The notes beneath the pieces are model-generated. The model was not told the origin of the DNA. It made no database searches and saw only the letters and a program-made list of their open reading frames with translations. The translations under genes and the position numbers were made by a program. Below are positions 27,252 to 36,049 of a stretch of 64,000 bases of DNA, piece after piece. This stretch comes from Leptospira wolbachii serovar Codice str. CDC (lineage in GTDB: Bacteria > Spirochaetota > Leptospiria > Leptospirales > Leptospiraceae), in the NCBI RefSeq assembly GCF_000332515.2, contig NZ_AOGZ02000014.1:2062001-2126000 (forward strand). Reading direction: 5' to 3'. Position 1 is the stretch's first letter. Each line of letters begins with the position of its first letter.

Positions 27252-28401
27252 CCATCTGGTTTAGTTTTTTTCGGATTACCTCTTTACTAAAGTTCGCCAA
27301 TACATATTCTCTGCCATTCTGACCCAACCGAGTGGCAATCTTCCGATTTTCCAATAAAAAATCCAAAGTTCTTTGGAAAGAAAGAGAATCTGAATAATAT
27401 AACCCACCTTGACTTCGTAAACAATGCCCTCGCATCACAGATGATTTTGCATTTACGAGTACGGCTTTTTCTTGAATCCAGGCTTCCATTATTGAGATGG
27501 AAAAACTCTCAAATGCTGATGGATTGAGTAAAAGGAATGACTTTTGGATTTCAGAAATTTTTTCTTCTTCACTGACAAAACCTGTAAATGTAATGAAAGG
27601 ATCCTTCGGGGTTTCCATAGAAGCGATAGAACCTAAACATTTAACAGCAATATCGGTTCTATGAGAAAAAAATTTCCAAATCTGAAAAAAATCAAAGAGT
27701 TCTGGATAACCCTTTGCTGGTTCTATTCGACCAATTGTAATTAGTTGATTTGAATGAGAAATCAATGTCGTTGGGTTTTTTAAAGTATCATTGATATAGG
27801 TTCCAATTAGAAAATAAGACTGGGCCTTTTGTTTTGTATAAGTCTCATAAACAGATATTTCTTCAGGAGCATTGAAACTATATATATATTGGTTTGAGTA
27901 TGTCTTCCTATACATAGGAAGTCGAAAAGGGGGCTCGTCATGAAACGTTGGTACGATAATAAAGGGAATTTTTAATTTAGGAATACTTGCAACAACAGGA
28001 TAATAAAGATATCCGATAAGGATGGCAATATCGAATGAGTTTTGTTCATTCGCAACGTATTCTACCAAGTCTGGACAATAAGGTCCCTGTTCTTTCAAAA
28101 AATCAAATTGTTCTTTGTCTGAAACAGAATCACCCTTTTCTAAACATCGATTTAAGATGTGATTCATCTTAGTCATATTCCTGGTTTGTTTAACCGGAAA
28201 TCTAATGATACGAATTTGATTTTCTACACTATCACCTTTTGGGAACTCATTTTTCCAACTTACATAATCTTTGGCAGAAGACGTACAGACTGTAACATGA
28301 TTGGATTCTGATAAAATCGATGCATAGTCGTAAGCTAATTTTTCAGCTCCCCCAGAAGCATGCTCTAAGAAACGCGCCGTGATAATTAGAATCCTTGCCA
28401 T
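27232..28401 (-). CDS. GT4 glycosyltransferase
   Basis: A 389-residue GT-B fold enzyme. The N-terminal motif is FLEHASGGAEKLAYDY. The sugar-nucleotide domain starts near 220 with ITIGRIEPAKGYPEL, with the EX7E-type segment ending as NPSAFESFSISIMEA. It would add a sugar to a lipid-linked glycan on the cytoplasmic face. It is the last gene of the minus-strand cluster (31533 to 27232), lying 2 bases after the next GT4 gene; its 3' end overlaps the inositol monophosphatase gene. Confidence 0.85.
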   Translation of the reverse strand: MARILIITARFLEHASGGAEKLAYDYASILSESNHVTVCTSSAKDYVSWKNEFPKGDSVENQIRIIRFPVKQTRNMTKMNHILNRCLEKGDSVSDKEQFDFLKEQGPYCPDLVEYVANEQNSFDIAILIGYLYYPVVASIPKLKIPFIIVPTFHDEPPFRLPMYRKTYSNQYIYSFNAPEEISVYETYTKQKAQSYFLIGTYINDTLKNPTTLISHSNQLITIGRIEPAKGYPELFDFFQIWKFFSHRTDIAVKCLGSIASMETPKDPFITFTGFVSEEEKISEIQKSFLLLNPSAFESFSISIMEAWIQEKAVLVNAKSSVMRGHCLRSQGGLYYSDSLSFQRTLDFLLENRKIATRLGQNGREYVLANFSKEVIRKKLNQMVSMLLD

Positions 28402-28403
28402 AG

Positions 28404-29453
28404 TTATGGTTTTGCCACTTCGAGAAGTGGAAGAATACTTGTAGATTCTAAATATTCGTTTAATCTTAAATTTTGTGAATAAATTATGGAATTTCTGAAA
28501 TCAGAATCTTTAAAAATAGAATCAACTAAGGGAACAAGTGATTCAAAATCTTTTGATTCAAAAAGGATTCCAGACTGGTCCAATGTTTCCGGAACTGCCC
28601 CTGCTGCGAATGCAACCACAGGAAGATGAAAGAAAATGGCTTCCATAAGTGGAACGCAAAAACCTTCATGTTCACTCATGGATAGGAATATGTTACTTTC
28701 CGAATAGATTTTTTTTAGCATTCTTTCATCTACATAAGAAATAATTTTTACTTCTTCGGTTAGATCTAAATGGTGAATCATAAAATTGAGTTCATCCATA
28801 TAAGATTGTTGGTTTGGATTACAGAAACCCAACATTCGCATGGAAAACTGGTTCCCCATTTTCGACTTCCATGTTCTTGCAAAACGTATTAAATCGTCCT
28901 GTCGTTTATTCGGTGCTATGCGGCCTACAAACAAAAAGGATGGCTGTGTAAATGATTTTGATTTAGGGTCTTTGGGAACATCTTTCCATTTTTGAAAATT
29001 CAGGTGGAGCGGAAGTAATCGCACGTGTTTGAACCCAATTTCCTTTAGCTCCGCTAAATTGAAATTGGAAACGGCAAAAGAATGATGAAACTGATCTCTG
29101 ATAATCTCCAAATCTTCTCGACCTTTTCGCAATAAATAAGAAAATTTTAGATCATAACCAGAAAAGAAATCTTCAGGTGTAACATTATGATAAATAAGAA
29201 TTTTTCTGTTTGGAAACTTTAAAACAAAATTTAGAACTTCACTATGGATGGAATGATGATATACCAACACATCATTTGGTTTGATATTTGCTTTTGTAAG
29301 TTTTTCTGCATATTTTCGATCATAGGAAAAAACATTTTCCGCAAATATTTTTCCATGATACCCTTCTTTGGAAAGTAATCGCTTAATCTCCAACATTTCT
29401 TGGGAAATGGCATCACCTAATTGGAATCCTGCGGAAAACTGATGTATATTCAT
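28404..29453 (-). CDS. GT4 glycosyltransferase
   Basis: A 349-residue GT-B enzyme. It has FVGRIAPNKRQDDLIRFA at the start of the C-terminal nucleotide-sugar domain and the family pattern SMSEHEGFCVPLMEAIFFHLPVVAF, with both Glu of the EX7E motif. HHSIHSE and YHNVTPEDFF in the N-terminal domain match the neighbouring GT4 gene (FHNITPASFY), so the two are paralogues. It overlaps that gene by 4 bases. It probably extends the same LPS- or capsule-type chain. Confidence 0.88.
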   Translation of the reverse strand: MNIHQFSAGFQLGDAISQEMLEIKRLLSKEGYHGKIFAENVFSYDRKYAEKLTKANIKPNDVLVYHHSIHSEVLNFVLKFPNRKILIYHNVTPEDFFSGYDLKFSYLLRKGREDLEIIRDQFHHSFAVSNFNLAELKEIGFKHVRLLPLHLNFQKWKDVPKDPKSKSFTQPSFLFVGRIAPNKRQDDLIRFARTWKSKMGNQFSMRMLGFCNPNQQSYMDELNFMIHHLDLTEEVKIISYVDERMLKKIYSESNIFLSMSEHEGFCVPLMEAIFFHLPVVAFAAGAVPETLDQSGILFESKDFESLVPLVDSIFKDSDFRNSIIYSQNLRLNEYLESTSILPLLEVAKP

Positions 29454-30517
29454 TGAATACCGGAACTGAGAATGTTTGAAACTACTTCTTGAAATGGGAA
29501 TTGGTTATAGGATTCCAATACTTTGTATTGTTCGGAAATCAGGGAAGTTCGTTTTTCTCTTTGGAATAAATTATCTTTCATTTGTTTTACAACGGAAGGA
29601 TAATCTTTTGTTTTGAGAAGGACTCCAGCCCCTTTCATAGTTCCAGGAATGGCTCCGGCCGCAAAAGCAAAAACAGGAATACCCGAACCAAAAGCTTCCA
29701 GAATCGGCAAACAAAATCCCTCATGTTCACTCATGGAAACAAAGGCACCCGTTTTTTGTAATATTGATAATACCTCGGAATCTGTTTTGCCTGTCAGAAA
29801 CTCAACTTTATCATCCAATTTGAGTTTCCGTACTAATTCTGTTAACTTATCAAAGTAACCATCGAAAGCACCAATAACAGATCCAATGCATAAACATTTA
29901 GCATCTGGATATTCTTGCACCCAATGGGAGAATAATTCAATTAAATCTTCCCATTTTTTTTGAGGAGAATAACGTCCTACAAATACTAAAGAATGATTTC
30001 GAGACACTGGTTCCGTTCTAGAAATAATATCATAAGATTTACAAATCGGAATGATATAAGGGTTTCTGAATTGATATTCTAAGATGGTCCTTAAGTTAAA
30101 CTCGGAGTCACACCAAATAGAATCAGAGATGATTGCTAAAGTCGCAATCTCAAGATAGGAAAGAGATTCAAACTTTTCCATTGCAGAGTAAATATCGGGA
30201 GTAGTTGTATCCTTATAAAAGGATGCGGGCGTTATATTATGAAACCTTATTATCTTTTTCCCTGGTAAATTTAGAAACAAACCATAAGGATAACCTGCTC
30301 CACCATAGTGTAGAATATGAATGTCATCAGCTGTAGTTGGATGTTGGAAATTGTTTGTGAGATGGAACTGGCTATTTAAAGGTTTACCTTTTCTTTGTAA
30401 TCTAGTGATGAAATGTGATTTGTAACCTAGCGAATTAAAAACTTCAGCGAGTCCAATCGCATCGTTTCCTACGCCATCCGAATCTTTTAGCTCATCTAAA
30501 TGTTGAAAGACATTCAT
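29450..30517 (-). CDS. GT4 glycosyltransferase
   Basis: A 355-residue GT-B enzyme, paralogous to the adjacent gene. It has HYGGAGYPYG, FHNITPASFY, FVGRYSPQKKWEDLI and SMSEHEGFCLPILEAFGSGIPVFAF. The highly similar EHEGFC and PVFAFAAGA blocks suggest a local duplication. It overlaps the next glycosyltransferase start and the methyltransferase-like stop by 4 bases each, so translation is coupled through the cluster. Donor and acceptor are unknown. Confidence 0.88.
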   Translation of the reverse strand: MNVFQHLDELKDSDGVGNDAIGLAEVFNSLGYKSHFITRLQRKGKPLNSQFHLTNNFQHPTTADDIHILHYGGAGYPYGLFLNLPGKKIIRFHNITPASFYKDTTTPDIYSAMEKFESLSYLEIATLAIISDSIWCDSEFNLRTILEYQFRNPYIIPICKSYDIISRTEPVSRNHSLVFVGRYSPQKKWEDLIELFSHWVQEYPDAKCLCIGSVIGAFDGYFDKLTELVRKLKLDDKVEFLTGKTDSEVLSILQKTGAFVSMSEHEGFCLPILEAFGSGIPVFAFAAGAIPGTMKGAGVLLKTKDYPSVVKQMKDNLFQREKRTSLISEQYKVLESYNQFPFQEVVSNILSSGIQ

Positions 30518-31533
30518 GTATCAAGTTTTGTATATCTGAATACTTTTGTGTCTTCTGTTGTAGAAAGATCTCTAACTTGTTTAAAACCTAGGGTTTCTAA
30601 ATAGTTTGGCAACTTGTCTAAGTTAATCTCTGACGCTTGTAGATCGCTGAATGGGCGATTAGAATCGTTGGGTTTAATCAATACGGAAAAATATAAATGT
30701 TTTCCGTTGGGGAGCGAATTTGAAATTTCAGCAAATATTTTTTCGATCCAAAATGAAGGAAATCGATTAAGTGGTAAGTAAACTAAAATATCAGTAGAAT
30801 TTTTGAGGATTTGTTTTAATGGAAATAATTTAGTTTCTAATTGGATAGTTGCTGTAATTTTTTTTTGAATGAATCGAAATTCGTTCTCATCTGAAGTAAT
30901 ACACTGAAATGGAATTTTCATTATTGAAAGTTGTTTTAGGATGTCCCCCCACTCAGGAAACAATACTGTAATTTCCTTTGTTATCGATATATCTTCTAAA
31001 GCAACTTTCCAGGCCGGATTAGAACCAGCATCGATAAAGTAAGAATTTGCCGCCCAACCGAAGTTAGGCAATGCACTTGATGAAGTTTGTAACAAGTGAT
31101 CTCGATAAAAACCATCAAATCTGTTTTCAATTTGTTCTATTCTTTTTCCCAAACGGACGAGTTCATGCAAAACAGAAAAGAAGGCGCGAATTCTATTTTC
31201 AGAAAGTTTTTTATCGATTAGTCCATAAACGGAGATTAGGCGAGTAAGGATGTATTTGATCGGGCCTTTGATAAACCAAAACTTGGGATTTGAAAACTTG
31301 GGACCGGAAATCCCTTTTTCGAAGAGATGTGCTGTTCCTGCGGGATCAAATTTTCTAAATCCTTGCGGAGACTCTGGTTTGTAACTTAACTTTGTGAGTT
31401 CCAACCAATTCGCAACCTGGGAAGGATCCAAAGGAATCTTCGATTCGATTTCCTGCATTAGTTCCGATACGTTCAACTGTGGGTCGCGGACTTCGACAAA
31501 GGGGGATGGATTGAATTTCTTTTTGTCTTCCAC
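30514..31533 (-). CDS. methyltransferase-like protein of the glycan cluster
   Basis: A 339-residue cytosolic protein, the first gene of the glycosyltransferase cluster. A helical N-terminal half contains the segment ELVRLGKRIEQIENRFDGFY, typical of leader regions found before methyltransferase domains in O-antigen clusters. The C-terminal half has the order of a Rossmann methyltransferase (weak ILVYLPLNRFP and LETLGFKQVRDLSTTEDT near the end), but I see no clear SAM-binding GxGxG. It is therefore either degenerate or very divergent. It is divergent from the nucleotide-sugar reductase at 31620. Confidence 0.45.
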   Translation of the reverse strand: MEDKKKFNPSPFVEVRDPQLNVSELMQEIESKIPLDPSQVANWLELTKLSYKPESPQGFRKFDPAGTAHLFEKGISGPKFSNPKFWFIKGPIKYILTRLISVYGLIDKKLSENRIRAFFSVLHELVRLGKRIEQIENRFDGFYRDHLLQTSSSALPNFGWAANSYFIDAGSNPAWKVALEDISITKEITVLFPEWGDILKQLSIMKIPFQCITSDENEFRFIQKKITATIQLETKLFPLKQILKNSTDILVYLPLNRFPSFWIEKIFAEISNSLPNGKHLYFSVLIKPNDSNRPFSDLQASEINLDKLPNYLETLGFKQVRDLSTTEDTKVFRYTKLDT

Positions 31534-31619
31534 AGTTTTCTTTCTTTTCTTGAGAGGATTTGGAAAATTGGAAGAATGGCAACTAAATCTTAGGGCCGAA
31601 TCGGAAATTTCCCTTTTCT

Positions 31620-32540
31620 ATGAAAAAAAAACAAACTTTAGTCACCGGGGCCAGCGGATTTGTAGGAAGTTATCTACTTCCTGCTCTTGAATTGCAAGGC
31701 GAGTCCAAAATTCATTGTTTTGAAGGTGACATTCGCGACCGAAATACAGTGTCGAATCAGTTAAAAGAAATTCAGCCGGATATCCTGATCCATTTGGCAG
31801 CTCAGGCCTTTGTTCCCATTGCCATAGAAAATCCATGGGAAACAGAAGAAATCAATGTGGGTGGGACCTTAAATTTATTGGAGTCTTTACATCGGTTACA
31901 AAGACCGTGCAAAATGTTGTACATTTCTTCAGCAGATGTGTATGGAAAACAAAACCTTTCACAGCTTCCTTTAAAAGAATCCTTTTTACCAAATCCAGTA
32001 AATCCTTACGCCGGAAGTAAATTAGCAGCGGAATCTTATTGCCGACAGTATGCTCATTATAGCCCATTTGTTTCCGTTGTGATTGCTCGACCCTTCAATC
32101 ATATTGGGATTGGACAACGTAAGGAGTTTGTCATTCCTAATTTCTGTTCCCAAATCATCGAAGCCAAACATTCCGGTAAGTCTTTCATTGCCGTTGGAGA
32201 CTTAGAGCCGACGAGAGATTTTTCACATGTAGAAGATATCATCAGCGGCTATCTAACCTTAATTGAAAAGGGTGAGTCTGGCGAAATTTATAATATCTGT
32301 TCTGGGGAAGAGCGAAGTATTCGCTATATGGTAGAAGAGTTAGTTAAATTTTCTGGTCATGAAATAAAATTTGAAGTGGATGTTGGACGTGTTAGAGCAT
32401 CCGAAACATCCAAGGTGTATGGAGATAATTCTAAATTAAAGGCGCTTGGTTGGGAAAACAAACATAGCTTAAGCGAAACACTTTCTCAGATTTATAATCA
32501 CTTAGAATCAGAATTTTTAAAATCTAAACAAACAGATTGA
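31620..32540 (+). CDS. NAD(P)-dependent nucleotide-sugar reductase, GDP-4-keto-6-deoxymannose reductase-like
   Basis: A 306-residue extended SDR. TGASGFVGSYLL binds cofactor near residue 9, the Ser/Thr catalytic site is ISSADVYG, Tyr/Lys is in NPYAGSKLAAE near 137 and RPFNHIGIGQ follows. These features are near to Rmd, which makes GDP-D-rhamnose. It lies divergent from the four-gene glycosyltransferase cluster and could supply its sugar donor. Its 3' end overlaps the convergent M48 peptidase gene by 43 bases. Rmd versus another epimerase of this subfamily is not certain, so I give no symbol. Confidence 0.75.
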   Translation: MKKKQTLVTGASGFVGSYLLPALELQGESKIHCFEGDIRDRNTVSNQLKEIQPDILIHLAAQAFVPIAIENPWETEEINVGGTLNLLESLHRLQRPCKMLYISSADVYGKQNLSQLPLKESFLPNPVNPYAGSKLAAESYCRQYAHYSPFVSVVIARPFNHIGIGQRKEFVIPNFCSQIIEAKHSGKSFIAVGDLEPTRDFSHVEDIISGYLTLIEKGESGEIYNICSGEERSIRYMVEELVKFSGHEIKFEVDVGRVRASETSKVYGDNSKLKALGWENKHSLSETLSQIYNHLESEFLKSKQTD

Positions 32541-33694
32541 ACTTCTTTCCATGTTTTATCAGATACAATTTTTCTGACGGAACCTTTTTTGTCCGACTGA
32601 ATCAAAGTTTTAAGTGCCTTCATTCGTTCCTCTGTCGCTGGATGTGTACTTAAAAAATCAGTCAGCGATTTCGTTACCACTTCGTCGTTTTTGGCATTGG
32701 CGTCCTGTGGTTTGTCTTCGGATTCCAAAGTTTCTTTTTCTAATTCTTGCATTCGTTGGAAAAAGGTGAGGAGTCCAGAAGTTGAAAGATTTTGACTTTT
32801 TAAGTATTCGATAGAAGTGATGTCAGCTTCTGTTTCAAAATCCCTAGAAAATTTTAGAACAAGGATTGTGGATCCAAGCTCGGTAAACGTCTCCAAAAAT
32901 TCCATATTTCCTAGGCCTGGACCAACTAATAAACTGATGGCAAGTGAAGTGCCTCCTGCCTTAACTAAATTTCTCATGTGGTGTCTTTTTTCCACATGTG
33001 CAATTTCGTGTGCTAAAACTCCTATAACTTCCTCTTGTGATTCGGCATCGTTTAACAATCCAGAGAAAAAATAAATCTTTCCGTTTGAGAGTGTGAAGGC
33101 ATTGGGAATAGTGGAGCCAATCACAGAGACTTTGAATTGGTGTGGGCTGCCTTTCGGTACAATTTTTTTTAGGGCTTCTGTAAAGAATCTATCTGTTGCC
33201 TTAGTATTACATTCTTGAAATTGAGCATCCATTTTCATTTGAACCGACTCACCGAGTGATTTGTCCATAGAAACAGGGATAAAGTTGGTAACCAATTCCA
33301 ATCCTTTAAAATAAAAAAAACCAATTACGGAAACGATAAGAATGGAAAGAATTCCTAACACCAGGGGATTCATTTCTCGAATAGAATAGAAAAAAGCATG
33401 CGCATGACTTTGAGATTTTTTTGTCTGTATCCAAAGGGATTCTAGTTTTTTTGCGTCCTCTTTGGAGCAGATAATTTCCAAAACAGGGCTTTCTTTCACT
33501 TCGTCAGGTCTTAATACCAGCTTACAACCTTTATGCGTCAAAGTGAATTCAGAAAATTGAGATACGCTGAGTTTATGCGCCGTATCTGCGGAAGAAAAAT
33601 CGATGACTTGTCCGTGGATCAGTACGGTCCCTTCTTCGGGGACCGCTGATACTCCGTCAAAATATCGGGATGTAAATGTTTGGTTTTGAAACAA
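32498..33694 (-). CDS. membrane-anchored M48-family zinc metallopeptidase
   Basis: A 398-residue protein. Residues ~10-90 form a small beta-rich cytosolic domain (YFDGVSAVPEEGTVLI), with one membrane helix at ~108-128. The M48 domain follows. Zinc ligands are His229/His233 of HEIAH plus Glu287 of SRDFETEAD; the protease also has NAFTLSNGKIYFFSGLL before the HExxH. M48 peptidases such as BepA or LoiP act in envelope quality control. Its start is 4 bases downstream of the DUF898 stop, so the two form an operon. Confidence 0.9.
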   Translation of the reverse strand: MFQNQTFTSRYFDGVSAVPEEGTVLIHGQVIDFSSADTAHKLSVSQFSEFTLTHKGCKLVLRPDEVKESPVLEIICSKEDAKKLESLWIQTKKSQSHAHAFFYSIREMNPLVLGILSILIVSVIGFFYFKGLELVTNFIPVSMDKSLGESVQMKMDAQFQECNTKATDRFFTEALKKIVPKGSPHQFKVSVIGSTIPNAFTLSNGKIYFFSGLLNDAESQEEVIGVLAHEIAHVEKRHHMRNLVKAGGTSLAISLLVGPGLGNMEFLETFTELGSTILVLKFSRDFETEADITSIEYLKSQNLSTSGLLTFFQRMQELEKETLESEDKPQDANAKNDEVVTKSLTDFLSTHPATEERMKALKTLIQSDKKGSVRKIVSDKTWKEVQSVCLDFKNSDSK

Positions 33695-33697
33695 TGT

Positions 33698-34654
33698 TTA
33701 TGATAGGAAGGCTTCTAAAGTTTCCGCAAGTGCTTCCAAACCTTCCGCGGTAGCATTCGCTGTTGCATCTGGTTGTGCTGAAATGGTAGAGAAATCAACC
33801 TCTGCCTCCAAACTAACCGACTCTATAAAGAGTTTGGTCAATCGGACTACAGCCCAAGCAAATCCAATTCCTAAAGTAAATAGGATTATCAAATAAGCGA
33901 TGAGAAAATTAACAAAAATCTTCCCACCTGTGATATCCGAACGGAATTTTTTGCCTTGGAAACTGGTTCTGTTCCAAATGTAATTTTGGATATCTGCCAA
34001 AAACCAAGAATAGTAGATTCCAAGAGTTACGATGCTAAGAAGAAATCCTTTTAAATAGAGGAAAAAGATTTCCTTACCTTCTGCTGAGAATCCGAAATTT
34101 GTATTTCCATATCTTGTTTTACTTTGTATGTAAGCTTCTTTTTCTGCGAAGAACCAAGGGTAATAAATTCCTAGTGTAATGATTGTTAATAGGATACCTT
34201 TTCCATAAAGTTTTGCTACTTCTAAAATCTTTCCATCGAAACCAAAACGAAGGTTACGGTAGCCAGTACGTGACGTAAGATATTTTCTGCCACCAACCAC
34301 GATGATGGGAACCAATGCAAGAACCACCCCTAATGTCAGGAGATACCCTACAATCATTCCGAAGTAAGGGATAGGAATGTAAGCAAGGATGGTCTGGATG
34401 ATATAGATTCCAATATATAATACTATGAAAATACCTAAAGCCTTGAGGAAACCGATGAATCGCTCTTTTCCCGTTCCGTGGAAGGAAAATCGTTCTCCTG
34501 CCCATTCTAAATTTTCTGCCATAAACTTTTGCACATTGGTTCTGGCCCAGAAGCTATATATCCCCAAAGTTACTACGGTAAGAAACATGTTCTTCAGTAA
34601 AAGGATGAAGAGCTGCCCTCCCGTTGCATGGTATTGTAGTCTTGTATTGTTCAT
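33698..34654 (-). CDS. DUF898 (YjgN-like) membrane protein
   Basis: A 318-residue polytopic protein. I choose ATG 34654 (MNNTRLQYHATGG), with GGGGA upstream, over 34732. It has three similar units, each a polar patch FxGxGxE then paired helices: SFHGTGKERFIGFLKA, RFGFDGKILEVAKLYGKG and GFSAEGKEIFFLYLKG, each followed by a TLGIYxPWF/YSWF motif and NR/TRY-type turns. That repeat is the DUF898 signature. Transport or sensing is possible; function is unknown. It is upstream of the M48 peptidase on the same transcript, so the two may share envelope quality control. Confidence 0.85.
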   Translation of the reverse strand: MNNTRLQYHATGGQLFILLLKNMFLTVVTLGIYSFWARTNVQKFMAENLEWAGERFSFHGTGKERFIGFLKALGIFIVLYIGIYIIQTILAYIPIPYFGMIVGYLLTLGVVLALVPIIVVGGRKYLTSRTGYRNLRFGFDGKILEVAKLYGKGILLTIITLGIYYPWFFAEKEAYIQSKTRYGNTNFGFSAEGKEIFFLYLKGFLLSIVTLGIYYSWFLADIQNYIWNRTSFQGKKFRSDITGGKIFVNFLIAYLIILFTLGIGFAWAVVRLTKLFIESVSLEAEVDFSTISAQPDATANATAEGLEALAETLEAFLS

Positions 34655-34823
34655 TGATGTCCCCAAAGGATGATTAGTGGGGAGATTATAAAAGGTTTTA
34701 CAAATGGGTAAAGAAAAATATTTCCTATCCATTAGAAATACAAATCGTACGATTGAATCTGATTTATAACTTTTTTAGGAATTGCCGAACTTGCTCACCT
34801 TGAACCAAGTCTACCTGTACAGA

Positions 34824-35111
34824 ATGCGAACCATTTTGTTAACTTTTTTGTTCTTACTGGTCATTGCATCAGAAAGGATGGCTGACTCTAGACAAGAATT
34901 ACCTCCGACTCTCGGAGATTTAAAGGGTCAAGATAAGTCAGTACGTCAACCTCCCGATCGAAAGGACAAAAAGGGGTGTTGCAAAATTAAATATCCGGCC
35001 GGTGGATATGATTTCTTTCTAGCGACTGAAGAAGATTGTCGCACCAGTTTATATTTTGACAGATTTTTAGGAGAGAATAATACTCTATGCTTTCGGTGGG
35101 AAGGGGAATAG
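34824..35111 (+). CDS. small exported protein with four cysteines
   Basis: A 95-residue protein from ATG 34824 (MRTILLTFLFLL), an ordinary signal peptide; a start at 34782 would put 14 polar residues before it. The mature part has a proline-rich, charged linker and Cys in KKGCCKIKYPAGGYDFFLATEEDC and a final TLCFRW, so two disulphides are possible in the periplasm. No family is recognised. It overlaps the next gene's start by 25 bases. Confidence 0.55.
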   Translation: MRTILLTFLFLLVIASERMADSRQELPPTLGDLKGQDKSVRQPPDRKDKKGCCKIKYPAGGYDFFLATEEDCRTSLYFDRFLGENNTLCFRWEGE

Positions 35112-36049
35112 AATTTGTCGATTTTATGGGCGTTCGAGAACAAGTTTTACAAACACTAGTCAAAATTTTTCCTTCTTATGATGCTTCTCTTGCAATTGCG
35201 GGTGGGGGCTGTAAGGCTTTTTATGCTTTAGGAGTTGGAAAAACCCTTCGGGAATGGGGAGTTCGTTTTACAGAAGTTTCCGGAGTATCAGCAGGCGCTG
35301 CTATGGCACTTTGTATCCTCTCACAAACTGAAGAAGAATCCGTAGAATATTTTGAAGAAATCACAAAACGTAATTCGCGTAACTTTCATTTTTCGAATTT
35401 CCTCCGGGGAGAATCCACCTTTCCCCATGAAGATATGTATCGGCGGACCATCCGCTTTGGAATGAAGTTTGATAAGGTTTTGGAATCTGGTTCCAAAATT
35501 TGGATTCACTCCGTAAAGGCCCATCCGAAAGAAGACTCTCTAAAAAATAAGTTCCGTTTAGCGAGGTTAATCTCTGAAACAGGTCGGGCATTTATTTTGG
35601 ACGATAGGGATCGGTCGGATGGAATTCCTGCGAACAGAACCGCTGAGATGATCAAAAAATGGAATATGGTGGATGTGGATTTTACAGAGAAGGACTTTGT
35701 AAATTCAGAAACCATAGAACAATTCATAATGAATTCTTCCTCCATTCCACCCATTGTGGACTTTCAATCAGTGGATGATGAATATTATTTGGATGGCGGT
35801 CTGACCAATAATATGATGATTGAAGCGTTTTCGCCTAATGCCAAAATCATTGGAATCCACTATGAACCAAATACAATAGTGGGAAAAGACCCAGAACTAT
35901 TGGCAAAGTCTTATTTGATCACGCCGTCTAAACCTTTACCAATTACATCTTTTGATTACACCAATCCAAAAGGAGTCAGGGAAACCTTTGAATTAGGAAA
36001 AGCTGATGCTTTGGCACAAAAAACTGCAATTCTTGATTATTTAAGATAG
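35087..36049 (+). CDS. patatin-like phospholipase
   Basis: A 320-residue lipid acyl hydrolase with a Ser-Asp dyad. The oxyanion loop is AGGGCKAFYALG, the nucleophile Ser is in GVSAGA near residue 70, and the Asp is in LDGGLTNN near 237. There is no signal peptide, so it is cytosolic or injected into membranes from inside. The ATG 35087 has AGGAGAG 11 bases ahead, which supports it over ATG 35126. It lies after a small exported protein and converges on an aminotransferase. Confidence 0.88.
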   Translation: MLSVGRGIEFVDFMGVREQVLQTLVKIFPSYDASLAIAGGGCKAFYALGVGKTLREWGVRFTEVSGVSAGAAMALCILSQTEEESVEYFEEITKRNSRNFHFSNFLRGESTFPHEDMYRRTIRFGMKFDKVLESGSKIWIHSVKAHPKEDSLKNKFRLARLISETGRAFILDDRDRSDGIPANRTAEMIKKWNMVDVDFTEKDFVNSETIEQFIMNSSSIPPIVDFQSVDDEYYLDGGLTNNMMIEAFSPNAKIIGIHYEPNTIVGKDPELLAKSYLITPSKPLPITSFDYTNPKGVRETFELGKADALAQKTAILDYLR

